Notes under the pieces: generated by a model
The model's database searches: none
What the model was told of the DNA's origin: nothing
What the model saw: only the letters and a program-made list of their open reading frames with translations
Shown: positions 1 to 14,200 of the stretch, one piece after another
Layout: each line of letters opens with the position of its first letter
How positions within the stretch are numbered: position 1 is the first letter of the stretch
Program-made: the position numbers and the translations under genes
From: Glandiceps talaboti
Lineage: Eukaryota > Hemichordata > Enteropneusta > Spengelidae
Assembly (NCBI RefSeq): GCF_964340395.1
Contig: NC_135560.1
Location: 12,567,598 to 12,631,597, forward strand
Direction: 5' to 3'
Length of the DNA: 64,000 nt

Positions 1-239
1 TTTCAACTTGTGAATTTGCCATTAATTTTAGTCTACCAAAGCAAAATATTATTGGCTGATATTGTGATAAACTTACAACTTTTGCATACATCACACATGT
101 GTCCCGCTCCCTACCTCATTTAGTTGTATTTTACTTGTAGGCGTACTACATGTATCGGTGCATTCCCGGCAATTTTCATACATGAATGCATAAATTTTAA
201 CATCATGATTTGTGAACTACTATACAATGTGAAATTGAA

Positions 240-640
240 AGAGTGAGATGTGTTGAAATTGGGGTGTTTTGAAATTGGGATGTGTTGAAATTGGGGTGTT
301 TTGAAATTGGGATGTGTTGAAATTGGGTTGAGTTGAAATTGGGGTGTTTTGAAATTGGGGTGTGTTGAAATGGGATGAATTGAAATTGGGATGTGTTGAA
401 ATTGGGATGTGTTGAAATTGGGGTGAGTTGGAATTGGGGTGTGTTGAAATGGGATGAATTAAACTTGGGATGTGTTGAAATTGGGATGAGTTGAAATTGG
501 GGTGTTTAGAAATGGGATGAGTTGAAATTGGGATGAGTTGAAATGGGATGAGTTGAAATTGATGAGTTGAAATTGGGATGTTTTGAAATGGGATGAGTTG
601 GAATGGGTTGAGTTGAAATTGGGGTGTTTTGAAATTGGGC
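240..640. repeat. Minisatellite, 14-16 bp unit
   Basis: About 27 imperfect copies of a unit like GTTGAAATTGGGATGT in tandem. Unit length varies by one or two bases and the T/G-rich part drifts between GGGATGT, GGGGTGT and GGGTTGAG. The open reading frame on the minus strand here is a by-product of the repeat. Confidence 0.9.
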
Positions 641-1507
641 GAAGTGTGTCACATTCAGGTGGGGGTTGGCTATAATGGGGAGTATATCTGCATGTCTACA
701 CCTTACATGGTGTCGTAGCAAACATTTGATCGATGTGTATTTCCATGAACTATTACTTTTAAGACTCACCAATCTTGTTTACAACATGTGTGTCTGCAAC
801 AGACTGGTATACATCATGCCATGAAATTAATTCTTTATAGATGTAGATAATTCATGAATATAACAAGAAAATTTCTACTCGCAGAGTCAAAAATGTTTTT
901 GGAAACGAATGCCAAATTTTCGCTTATGTCTTGTCAATATCATGAGGGGTGTACAGCAGTGCTATCAAAGTATGCACCCAGAGTTCATGAACCTTGAATC
1001 TCGCATAATGGTAACGTCACATTGTATTACAATGGCCAATCAAATGACTTGATCAATTTTTCAATGGATTGCAAGCATGCCAGTATGAAACAAAAACTTC
1101 CAAATTACCAAATATTCATTTCATATTAAGTTATCAAATATTCATGTCATGTGTTACCTAATTAACAAACTAAAATGAATTTCACTTAATTATGTACGTA
1201 TATTATATTATATTTTATGTAAGTTCCTGTCAATAGGAATTGGTCGTCACGTTATTTATTTATGTAAATTGTTTTCATGACATCATAGTATATCAAAATC
1301 CACTACTTTATAAAAACCTGTAAGGAGAGACTGTGTGTGCATGTAAAATTATTCAGTGTAGCTCTTGGACTTCCTATTTTGAGGATTCATCATTTTTGGC
1401 AATTTATGCGTTGTAAGATCCTCCAAAAATTAGAGACCACACCCATCCCTAGGTATTGTACTATTGCACCCACTTCCCCCAACCACCCTCAGGTATTATT
1501 ACTGTAA

Positions 1508-1533
1508 GTCTCCCCCCCCCCCCCCCCCCCCCC
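1508..1533. repeat. Poly-C homopolymer run
   Basis: An uninterrupted run of about 25 C. Similar G or C runs recur at about 22098-22111, 24068-24080, 24970-24988 and 26366-26388. Such runs are frequent sites of sequencing-length error. Confidence 0.9.
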
Positions 1534-2294
1534 ATGGGCCACCCTGTGGTATTGCAGTATTGTACTAAGCATAAGCCATGAGTAATTTTGGGTTAAATTA
1601 AAATAAATGTTCTTTTTGTATTTTGTGCAGAATTTTTGAAATTTTTATAAAGTTTCCATAAATTATGCTCTTAATTTTGAATCTTGAAATTTAATATTAT
1701 TATGTATGAATATCACATAACTGTCCAGTACACCTTCAATGCTGGGGAGAACTCTTTGTAAAATAATAGTGCTGTCGACTTGTCCTCAAAAGCTTCAAAT
1801 GTGGCAATATTTGTAGTCCACATAATTACCATGGCAACCAGTTGCAAATGAGTAGTCATTCTGTGATGAAAGTCTTGTCGATTCAGCAACCATAAAACTG
1901 GTATGTCACAATAATTTCATTTTCAAACTTCTTTGTTTGCTATAAATTGAAGTAATGATTCCGTACGGCAAAGCATCTGAATAGCAGATCTAGTTTAATA
2001 GAGTGCAAATAATTCTTTAGCCTTTTATTCATCAGCTCCAGGAAATATCAATTATATTTCCATATTTCAGTTTTAATAACACATGGGAATGGGTTATATA
2101 TTAGTATGCGATATTGTAGTTCATTTCACCCCAAGTAATGTCTCGGTTCATTTTTTGTTGTCAGTTTATATTGCCCCAAGTTATCGGTATTGGTAAACTG
2201 ACAATACTCGTGTGATCCAGGTATTTTTACAATGGGGACCTACTGCAAAGCAGTCATAATGTCTAACATGTAATGAAATGTTATCACTTCACAG

Positions 2295-5200
2295 AATCAT
2301 CTTCACCTAGCCAAACCCGTTCTAAGGAAAGCCATAGGGGTTTCACAACTGTCTGCGTACTGGCATTGTCGGCTCCTCTTCCAATTAGCTGTAAGTATGA
2401 CCGCTAAAAATGTATGTCGCTGTGACTGCCTAGCCAGGTGGGCTGAGATCTGGCAGCGATAATAGGAAATGGGTTTCTATACATTCCAAAAATGTCATTC
2501 GAAAAGAGCACATTCTGTGTTTTGATCATTTTTTTTCCACAGTCTGTATGTAGCTTGAAGCTACTGTTAATAGAATTGTTCATACCTATGATAGGATTAC
2601 CCAATGGTATTTAAAAAAATACTTTGGAAAGTATTTTTGTCTGTTTTTTGATTGACAAAGATTAATGTAAAGCATACAATAAAAGTAGTGAAGACTCTGC
2701 TCAACGTACTGGAAAACTTGAAATCTAGACATTTTATTTTCAGTTGATATGACTTTGACAATCTTACAATTTGAAAATTATATAATTTGTTTTCTTATTT
2801 TTCCCCAATTAGGTAAAAATTGATTGTTATCAAACTACTGTTTGTTTGAATTTTCAAATTTTTGAGTTTGCGAAAAAAGCATAATTTGTTTACTTATTTT
2901 AAATTGATTGTAATGTTATAGAAGTACTGATTTTGTAAAGTTTGATTTATAAAAATGAAGAAAAAAATATAATAAAAAAGGCACATAATGATGTGACCTT
3001 ATGCTGCCGCAGTGATGTTTTACCTGGTAAATTTAACAAATCCGTTGCATACATACATCTGTTGCAAGTAATATTACATTCAGCTCTTTTAGCTTCTCCG
3101 ATGTATGACCATTCTCCATTCAGCTATTTTCAAAGGATTCATCTCTTATTTGCATCTCAAAGATGAGGGCACTCAGATGTCAGTTGTCATAGCAACGGTT
3201 CATGAGGAGACTTGGCATTCTCCGAGGACATGATAAGATTGAAACTCTCCTTCTGATTAGCTTAGGCAAATGTGATTATCAAACAGCGCCCCCAACAGTT
3301 GAACATATGATGTATGGGTGCTGTTTAGAGCAATTTTGAAGTGGTGGATTATAAAAATCTATGTATTCCTGAGGTGTTTCTGAGACATTATTTTTTGCTC
3401 GGGTTAGATACCACTGAAGTGAGAAGCTGAAATTGAAATTCTGGCATTCTTTTGACTTGTTTCATTTTCTATTTGAAAAAAAAATCTTGTGTAATAATAG
3501 CAATGATGAGGGACCATAAGGAAGGTTCATCTGTTTGTTTTGAAGCTGACTGTAAATCCCCATATGTGTTTGTTTTTGATCTGCACAGCAAATCCATGCG
3601 TTTGAGAAAGACATTATATCAGCCTGTGAATTACTTGGTGTGGGAGCAGACTACGCCTGCATGGCTCGTTCTGATTACTCAAGATGCTTGTTCCTTCTCA
3701 GCAAAGGAATGGTAAGTTTTGTAATAACAGCATCATATTGTTTTCAAGTTCAAGCTCAATGTCATCCAGATCGAAACATAATTTTGTTTGTCGAAAAGTT
3801 TGTCGTAATGTGTTGATATTACAGATAATTGAGCCTGTCTTAACACTCACTTGAGTATCTGTTTTGATGTGTGTTCTTTATTTTTGTCAAATTGTTCATA
3901 GTGACAATGTTGTAGTCTTGAGATTCACATGAATTCATGTATTATGTAATTATAGTTGTAGGGTTATATTCCTTGTTTTCAGCTCCCAGAAATATGCCAA
4001 GTAGTAAAAATCTATGATTATAATTTTCTTCACCAAAAATGCTTGACAAAATATGTCACCTGGGGCATCCCTGTGGTCATCCCTGCCCATAGAAAGGGAG
4101 GAGAAGTGCACCCACAGTGGTGTCCACAGTCTACAAAAATGCATTCTTCTGTAAAAATGTGTATTTTATTTTGTTCAGTAACCCTTACCAGAGTACATTA
4201 CACTGTAAAACAACACTTCAGATCAGGGTTGTCCCACAGCCTGTATGGAATTACTGGTTTCACCCTACGATTTGCTGAGAATGACATATCATAATTTACA
4301 TAACAATATCCCTTTGTTATGTAAATATCACACAGTTCTGGGGAGAACAATGCCTTCTGTTCTTGATATTGAGACTCTAAATACGAAGGCCAGTCCTCTG
4401 ATTTGATCTCATCTTTCCATGTACTGTAAATTCCATTACATGAGATTTGAATTCTATGTGTGTTGTTTTCTCCTCAGCTCCTACTGCTAGATAAGAAATT
4501 AACTGAAGTACACCAAGTGCTGTCAACGTGTGGGACGCTAATAGAGTCATTTACTGGCAATCCAACACAGCAAGAATCACTTAAAGTTTTCTTTCTCATA
4601 TTACAAGTTTGTCATTTTCTTCTTGCTGGCCAGGTAAGCAGACTGAAACTCTGTATGTCCAAATATTTGTTGAAAGGTATATCCTTCAAAAAATCACCCT
4701 AAGCTGTTCAAGTATTGTAATATGTCTAGATTTACTTCACTGAATAAGACTTACAAGTTAGGGACACTTGACAATCTGTACTAATCGAGGTGGTTGTCTT
4801 GTAAGCCTATATATTTAGTGTTTTCAGGCTCTTTGAATTGTCACAGTGTTTGAATCATCGTAGAGGGCAGCCATGCACAATCTTTGTAAGATACCTGTAT
4901 GTTCAAAATGAGCATACTGATTGACCTTAGCTGGTGAAATATTACAGTTAAGCTTTCTCTAGAAAAAAAACATGTAGATAACATTATCCTCAGTTATTGC
5001 TACATTATTCTATTATTGCTACATTATAAAAAATTCTGTATTGCTCCAACATTCTTAGTTATTGCTACGTTATTCTCAGTTATTGCTACATCAGTCGATT
5101 ATTGCTACATGAATGTCAGTTATTGTTACATTATTCTGATATTACATTATTCTCAGTTATTGCTACACTATTCTCAGTTAATTTGCTGTGTTCTTATTAT

Positions 5201-8200
5201 TGCTGTTATTCTAAAGTTAATTGCTACATTAGTCTTATTACTACATTATTCTCAGTTATTGCTACATTGGTCTCAGTTATTGCTACGTTCTCCTGTTATC
5301 GCCATTATTCTTAGTTACTAGGTTATTTTCAGTTATTCTTACTTTATTCTGTTACTGCTACATTAATGTCAATTATTGTTACATTATTCTGTTATTCTCA
5401 GTTATGGCATGTTTTCATGAAAATATGAAGCAAATATGATGTAATAATCACAATTTATAATGTTTAGCTGACCTAGGACTGAGTCTAAACTTAGACACTT
5501 CAGGAAAAAGGGTGGTAACATATCCATGACATTACATTTGATCACCATAATGCTTAATAATTTGATATCTGTGTTATTTAACGACACACAGGTTAAGAGT
5601 GTGAAACCATGTCTTAAACAATTACAACAATCAATACAGACTATAACAGTGTTACATTCAGATGACGGTAAGTACCCATTGTCATTTTAACTGTAGTAGT
5701 TTGGCAAGTTTCTATTACTATAGTCTAGTTCCTAATCCTATACAGTATCGTTACAATTTATATCTTTACTTCACTTATGTCACTATAACAGTTGGGGTTC
5801 ACTGGGTAGATGAACAACTTTCTGTGCTGATTGAGGGGACTTTGACCAGACTGTTGTTAAACCACAGTTGGCATCCAGAGTACTTTAGTATCTTTGATAC
5901 GAAAAGTTATTTGATGTATTCCGTAGATCTCAAGGAATGATAACTATGTAAATTTGTAACAACTTTGTAAATTTGTGATAAATGTAAAAATGTGATAAAT
6001 CGTGAACTAACTCCTTCATTTTCCAAATTTTTTTTTTCAGAACCCCTTTCTAGTAATCCAGCCGATCTTTTTCATTGGTTACCAAAGGAACATATGTGTG
6101 TGCTTGTATATTTGGTAAGTCACACATGCTGTGTACTAAATTAGCGTACAGTCTATGCTGTCTTGTTCTTTGTGATGGTAAAAATTGAAATGTTCCATAG
6201 AGAGGATACAGAGGCTGATTTGTAACAGTCGTATTGGATGTGTTTAAACAGTGCTACATCAGCCAAAATGTGCACAAATAGATGAGAATGAAAAACACAG
6301 GTTGTTACTTCCATGGATACAGTTTAGAAGGTGACAGGGGATATAGAGTAACTTAGGACCCATGACTTTCATGACGTCATTAGCTTGTAGCTGCAGGGCC
6401 CCTAATACTGCCATAGCCATAACCTTTTAACAGCACTTGATCTTAAGAAGGTCCTTTTGTAAGGGTCTTCTCTTCTATTTCTTACAAATATCTGCCTAAA
6501 TATACAAACTATAATGCCCATAACATGAATATAAACGCAATGAGAACTTATGTATAAAATGAGAGTGTAGATAATACTGTATTCTCATACACGATGTAAT
6601 TTTTCACTTTCTAGGTAACTGTCATGCACTCAATGCAGGCTGGTTATATGGACAAAGCACAGAAGTACACAGACAAAGCCTTACTGCAGATTGGCAAACT
6701 GAAGATTCTAGACTCCCATCCTATATTATCAGCATTTCAACTCATGTTATTAGAGCATATTATAATGTGTAGGTTAGTCATGGGGAACAAGTCACTGGCA
6801 ATACAAGAGGTATGTATGGATTGCATTATTGGTGGTGTAGATTTCATTGTTAACGGTGTATATGTATATTTCATTATTGGTGGTGTATATTTCATTATTG
6901 GTTGTGTATATTTCATTATTGGTGGTGTGGATTTCATCATTAATTTCATAATTGGGGATGTAGATGTTCTGACTTATCAGGGGGTTATTTTCCATTTTAA
7001 TTCCAGTGTTTTTGTTAAGGGCAGTATAGTGTATGGGAAAGTGTGCCAGTTTTACCAGATTTACCCCTTCCTGTTACCATGGTTCCTGGCTCTTAGCAAA
7101 AAAAACTGTAATTCTGTATACATCCTTGAAGACACAGACATATAATTTTCATGTATGTAGCATGCCCTCACATGGCCAAAAATACTGTAACTTATTGACC
7201 AACCAGAAAGCTCTTTATTGTACTAGCGACTTTGGGGTAACTGATAATGCAGACAATTTTAATGAAGGCACATGTAATGAATCAACCAGTGACATAGACA
7301 CGTATTGTCGTGACATAGATGCGTGTTGTCAGGATATAGAATGACCATGGTGTAAATTCCATATTTTTCTGTTCAACTTAGCATGTGCATAGTATAATAG
7401 CTGCTGTCGAACTTAGTCAGGTTTTAAGTTGTATGTACAGCAGACAATATGATCCCAAATGATTTTGATTTGGAAAAACAAGATAAGAACTCTTTGCTGT
7501 ATGATATAACTATCCAAGTTGAGTTCAATATCTGGTCAAAGGATGAGTCCCAGGTGACAATCTGGTCTTGGCTTCCTGCATAACTTCATCAGAGAAAGTT
7601 GTAACCATGTAGTGATTGTGATCATACAATGTATGATTTAAAATGATAACATTCATGCTTGAAATCAAACTGATTTTGAAATGTGTGTTTTTTCTTCCGC
7701 TGATGTTCAAACATTCAAAAAAATTGTCACCATAAGGGTTTAACCAAAAAAAGAAAATAGTCAATCACTAAATAAGAGCACAGATCTGTGATAAAAAAAT
7801 TGAAAAACATTATTCTTAACTCTATCATCTGTAAGTCTCAAAACTTAATAACTTATCTCTCTTCTTATTTATGCATGGCAATTTTAACTTTGGGGAAACC
7901 ATAAATTTATTGTTAAAATTTGAATTAAGTCTTTTCAAAAAACCTAATCACACTCAAAAATGTAATTGCATTTTTTTTCTTGGACAGATTTCACAAGCAT
8001 GTCAAGTCTGTCAACAACAGCCTAAGTTATTTACAACACATGGAGCTCAGCTTCACACGTTATTAGGTTTATATTCAATGTCCATGAACTGTATGGAGAG
8101 TGCAGAGGCACAGTTTACCACAGCCTGTAGAGTAAGTATGACTACATCCTATAACAAAATGAATAGAACTCTTCTGACCGCTAGACCATCAACAACCCAA

Positions 8201-11200
8201 AACAAAAGACTACTGTCATTGTTAAGGGGAATATCACCCCAAGAAATAAAAGCATTTTCATAAACTATGGGTTCTGGAAAGTCACTTTTTCATAAACTAT
8301 GGGTTCTGGAGAGTCACTTTTTCATAAACTAAAGGTTCTGGAGAGTCATTTCACGATTTTACATCACCTACAAATACTAAACAATTTCAGAGAAACATCA
8401 AGTTGATCTTGTGCCTCTATAGGATATCTTCCCTGTTGCCTAGTGCATTATGGGAGTCAGTAAAAATAATATATTCGTGTTTACATAATGAATATTCATG
8501 AGAGGTGTTTTACAATGAGACACATGGGCATGTAGGAGTCATGAATATTCACTGGAAAATGATTAAACAACTTTGTCTAGTGCCGTTATATTATGGTTTT
8601 GGTTTGATGAAATTTGTCACGCTGAAAGTGAAAATTATTATTGTTTAGTTTGACTTTACTGGACAACACAGATTTTCCCCAAATATTATATTTTCTCTCT
8701 CACTATATTTCTAAGTTACATCATCCTCTTTTAAATGAAAAATGACAGCTATGAACTATAAATTACACATTTGAATATGGCGGCCAATAATTAAAAAATT
8801 ATGTAATTGTGAAATGCCATATGTTTCACAGACTTTAAGTACTATTAGAACTGCTATAATGTTTTTATTTGTATTTCTTCCTTTGTTTCAGTTAACAACG
8901 CAAACAGAACTGTGGATATTTATATCATTAAATCTTGCTATAGTATATCTCAGGTGTGGAAACAGACAACAAGAGGTAAGATAAAGTCTAAGTTAGAGTT
9001 GTTACTTTTTTAACACAACTGACCTAAGTACAAAAAAAAAATGTTCAGCCAATTATAATGATAATCTGTGGGATGATAATTTGGGTGTTAAGTTTGGAAA
9101 TTGTTCGAAGGAAAGGAGCAGCATCGACTCGGTGTCCTTAGTTGTGCTGCAGTGCCATTGGCACTGTTTTTGGTTGCAATTTCTGATCCTACTTATTTCT
9201 CCTTCTTGGGACCTGGCTGGTGACATATTTAGTCAAAATATAAAAGAAGAAAATTTGTGTCCTCTCAAAATGTTGACAACAAAATAATATATTGATATAA
9301 AATGTTGTATAAAGATGTAGTAACAAAATTTTCTCACATACACATTATTACAATTTTCAATCTAGTGGGAATGACTTGGGAAATTATACCATGATACAAG
9401 ATATGTAATAATTAGTTAGTATTCCCCAATACTTTTCTTCTTTCAGCTGAGGAAAATCAAGTGACCTAAGGGGCCTTGTCACTATGAGTTGCTAGACAAG
9501 TAGTTACAAAGCCATTAGGTCACTAGTATTTTTCTGGCTGAATGAAGTAAAATATTGAAGAATAATATAACTATACCTCCTCAAGCATAATTTATGAAAA
9601 ATCGAGAAAAATAATGATGATTTGGAACCTTTTTAACTCGTAGTTCGATCACTGCAAAACCAGTGATATGCATGTAGACACGGGTTGTCATGACGTAGAA
9701 CAGCAAGGGTATATAATCCATATTTTCTGTTCAAAGACAATAACTTGGTTTGAGTATGGTATTATTATGCCCTGGTAATGGTACACATCTATAAAGTACC
9801 TTCCACAGTGAAGGTTTTCATCATAACACTGTACCATTAATTATTATTACCCCCATGACACAGACCAATAGTGGCGTAATGGCCTATATAAATTCATCCT
9901 CTCCCTGGGGAGCATACAATCCATTGCAGCCTTTGAAACGCATATGGTAAATTAAAACATTCACATTGCAACCTCTGTTCTACCAGGTATACAGCTGGAT
10001 TGACTGGGGCACAATTCTAGTTCAAATCTAGCTATAATGAGACCAAGTGCAGTGACATGGCTCGAATCAGCAACCTGCAGATTGCAATATAGGCATTAAG
10101 ACCAGTGTGACTGTATTGTAAGAGATCTGAACAGAAAACTTGTGTTTTTGACAGTTTTTTAATATTGTTATTTCTTTCACTCGTCTACAGGCAGTATCAT
10201 TGCTTGAAAGAATACAGCCTGAGAATATCCGGACAAGTTCACACAGTCTCAAGGCAGCGGCATTTTATGTGAAAGGTCTCCAGTCATTCTTTCAAAACAG
10301 ATATAACGATGCAAAGTAAGTTGCAGTGTTCAAAATCATACAGTTGATATCTGTAGACAATAGCACCATAGATAGAACAGCTGATAATTAGCCATACCAC
10401 ACCACACCACACCACAACACACCACACTACCCCATGCCACACCACACCACATTACATCCCAGCCCACCACATCACATCACACTGCACCACACCACATCAC
10501 ACCTCACCTCACCACACCACACCACATTTTGTTTATTTTTACGACTATCAGTTCACTGCAAGATGCAGATTTGATTTTGTTGCAATTTTCTATGAACATT
10601 TATTGATAACGTAAGTTTTCCTAAAATGTGCTGTAAAATAGTGTTTTTCTCACTATTGAATGTTCTACAAGGTTAATAATCAACATAGCCCAGACATGGA
10701 ATAGTTCAAGTATCTACCCATTCTTGTCCGAGTGTACTCATGATACTATGCCCCATATTGTGTTCTACTGTCAAAATGTGGTAGCGTGAGACAAATTTTG
10801 TCCAAATTTTGTTTTGAAATGTTTTCAGTTTTCCAGATGTAGGATTTGTTTGATAATTTCACTTACTGTTACTGGTAGTATTAGAGAAGGTGTGATGCCA
10901 CAACAGTTTAAGCAGTCAGCATAAACTGCTGAACTACCTGAAAGTCTACCCAAGGTTTCCATAGGTTGGCAGTAGCTGTCATATAAACACCATTATCAGG
11001 AGGATATATCTTTTGTTTGTGAAAGCCTTCATTATTTTGTAGTACTGGTAATTTGATTCCAAACAATTTCCATTTCTGACCTTTAGGGAAAAAGTTTCCA
11101 AAATGAAAGCCAGTGTAAGCTATAGTGAATACTGTATGGTAAATTGGTATGTATGATTAATCTAGGGATGGTTTGTGTTTGTTATTTCACAGGAGGTATC

Positions 11201-14200
11201 TGAGAGAGACATTAAAGATGTCAAATACAGAAGATTTGAACAGATTGACGGCTTGTTCACTTGTGCTTTTAGGCCATATCTTTTTATCATTGGGCAATAC
11301 AAGGGTAAGTCAAACAAACAAACAAACAGCTTGTACATGTGTACATTGGGCCATATCTTTTTATTGAATTGAATTTAATGGAATCAAAATGAAATTTATT
11401 CCACCAGTGAAGAAAAATATATACACAAACTCTGAAAGCAACAGAAAGAACATTTTTGGTGAGGGCCATGGAAATAGTTCCCTAGGAACTAATCAAAGTC
11501 CATGGACCAGACATGCAAATAATTAAGACAAATTTGGGTGGGTATGACTCTGAGTTTCACAATAACAAAAAAAAAAAAAAAAATTATGTAGAGATAAAAA
11601 TATGTTGGTTTATCATTGGGCAATACACGTAAGTCAATCAAATAGACTGATAGCTTTTATTTTGTGTTGAGATAAGGAAAAATCAGGATTTTTGAGAATT
11701 AGCAATTTGATAATTGATTGTATTGACATACATTTACATTGTATAATGATTGTCTGGTGGTTATTATGATGTATTGATCACAGTTTTCTGATTTATTTTA
11801 CAACCCTAGATAGTTTTATCATTGCTACAGTTTTCACATTTCTGTGCTTCGAAAAGCATTTATGCCACCTTGGGGTAAAAAACAACATCTACGGTAGTTG
11901 TGTGGACTTGGTTTAAATAAAGTAAATTCTCCTTTTCAGATAAAGTTAAACCAAGTGAATGACGAAAGTTGTTACAGTGTAGTTTACTCTCATGTTTTTC
12001 ATGACTATTACTTAAATAGTGGGAAATTTCACTCGTTAGCAATCAAGGAGAGACACAAAGGATATTTATTCCAACTTCAGGAGTATGAGTACTGAATACT
12101 AATATAAATCATATCATAAACTATTTTCTATTTTAATTTTTATTCATACCACCAATTTTAGGAGAGTCTAAATATGGTCATGCCAGCAATGCAACTTGCA
12201 AGTAAAATTCCAGATGTTCACGTGCAGCTTTGGGCGTCAGCACTTCTAAAAGGTAATGTTACTATGAAATCCTCAAAAATAAACTATAATCTACACAATA
12301 TTTGAAAAGATAATATTTGGTAGAATGCTAGTTGAAAAATACACCATATTTTTTGCTGAAACTCTAATGAATTGCTGAGTATAAATAAATCATGTAAATG
12401 ATTTATTTTTTCAAAAATATGACAAAAAAATGTTTTCTGATGACACTCCCATGCCAGTGGGCATCTATTTTAGAGTCAGATTCACAGCAGCAGTGCTTGT
12501 TATTGATATGCTTATCTAGAGTGCAACTTTTCATTGTAAAAACGAGTACATATTCAGTGGTTTTTTCCACACAGTCCAGTATGTTAGTGGGCATTATATC
12601 TGTAGAAAAAATCAAACTATTGCAAATATCCAGCTAAAATATATCCAGCATCAAAATAAATAATATTGACAGTATGTATATCTACCATAGCAGATTTTGA
12701 CATTTGACATGTCAATCTTCATATTCCTAAGACTGGTTAGGAAATTTCTGATATCGATGAACTGTTCTGTGTGAAAACAGAACGGATTGTTTGTATTTGT
12801 TTTTTTTTTGTATTTCTATTTCAGTTTACAAATATGTAAATTTATGATTTTTTATTTATTTATGAAATTACTAGATTTGTACCAGCTAAGTGGAGATCCA
12901 ATCAGGGAATCAGAGGGATATCAAATGCACACTTCATTCTCATCTCAGCTACTCAAAGACCATTTCCAGTCAACACAGTTATCAGAACACCAGCTTATAC
13001 AGGTGAGTTGATGTTTGTAGTTTAATCAAAGTCATCAGAACACCAGCTTAGGGTGACCCCATTTTTTTCCTGTTTCTCATTACCCGACCGACCCAAATTT
13101 TCAGCTCTGACATCAAAATAAAAAAAATTATTTTTGCTCACCCTTAATAATTTGTGGAACAGCACCATCTCTGGCAACAATAAGCAATTGTCTTGACTGT
13201 CAGTGTCAACTACAGTCATGGTGGCGGCAACGGCACTTGTTCATGAACAGAGCAATTCCTTCATGACGGAATTTATTCAAGTAGTGAGCCTGAAAACATG
13301 TCAATTGTGTACAGAAGCTGGGAAAGGGCTTGTTACCAGGAATTCAATAAAAAGAAGATAGAGAGGAGGAAAAGGAGAGGCAGAGAAACACAAAGACAAT
13401 TTTGTATTTTTTTCAACTTTTTTGTGTGAAAAATAATCCAACCCATGCATAGTTGCTATGAAAAGGTAATGAGAAACTTTAAAAACATAGGGTCACCCTT
13501 ATACAGGTGAGTTGATGTTTGTAGTCAACACAAGGACCTACAGGCTACACAGACAAGTTCATTGTAATTTTCTCACCTAAGTACTTGCAATTTTCACTGT
13601 TAATTCTCATAATACTTGAAATAGAATTTGACCCCCTAGCCATGTCATAGGAATAATGACCATATGATTTCTTGGTCTACATCATGACTTCCTGTCCATT
13701 TATCAATTGCATTATTATATGTGCACGTAAGAATAACTTGATCTCCATGTTCTATTTTGACCTCTAGGATGAGGTAAAATGTTAGCTTAGATACTGAAAA
13801 TTAAAAATTTACAACTGCCAACATCAGATGGAAAGGTAGACTGTAAGATACGTCGTGACGTTTCACCCTCACCGGCCTCCTCTGTGTTAGGGGTTGGCCG
13901 ATGGTTGAGGGCACCCCGTCACGGCGTACCTTACAGACTAATGGAAAGGAACCTGTGTCAAACAGGAAAGCAAACAAGTGAATTGGATTGATAACATGTG
14001 GCACAGCATGTTGGAAGTACAGATACTTATATTACATTTCATCATTTGATAAGAACAGTTGTATGGCCTCTTTACATAATAGGTCACGGTTACAAACAAG
14101 TTAGAAGTTCCCCTAGCATTTCATTCATGTACACATAAAGAGGCCATAAAACTGTTCTTATCAAACCATGAAATGTAATACAAGTCTCTGCTGTTCAACC

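Larger units (their letters stand above)
1..2294 (+). other. MAU2: MAU2 intron (5' part outside window)
   Basis: No exon could be recognised here. The next exon downstream starts in the middle of the MAU2 protein, so this stretch is read as the 3' part of a MAU2 intron. It holds a minisatellite (about 240-640) and a poly-C run (about 1508-1533); the rest is AT-rich sequence in which I see nothing. Confidence 0.6.

Noticed and set aside
506-772. 88-residue minus-strand frame
   Set aside because: Product of the 14-16 bp minisatellite at 240-640.
6624-7145. 173-residue plus-strand frame
   Set aside because: Its first 62 residues are MAU2 exon 6; the rest runs through the donor into an intronic tandem repeat.
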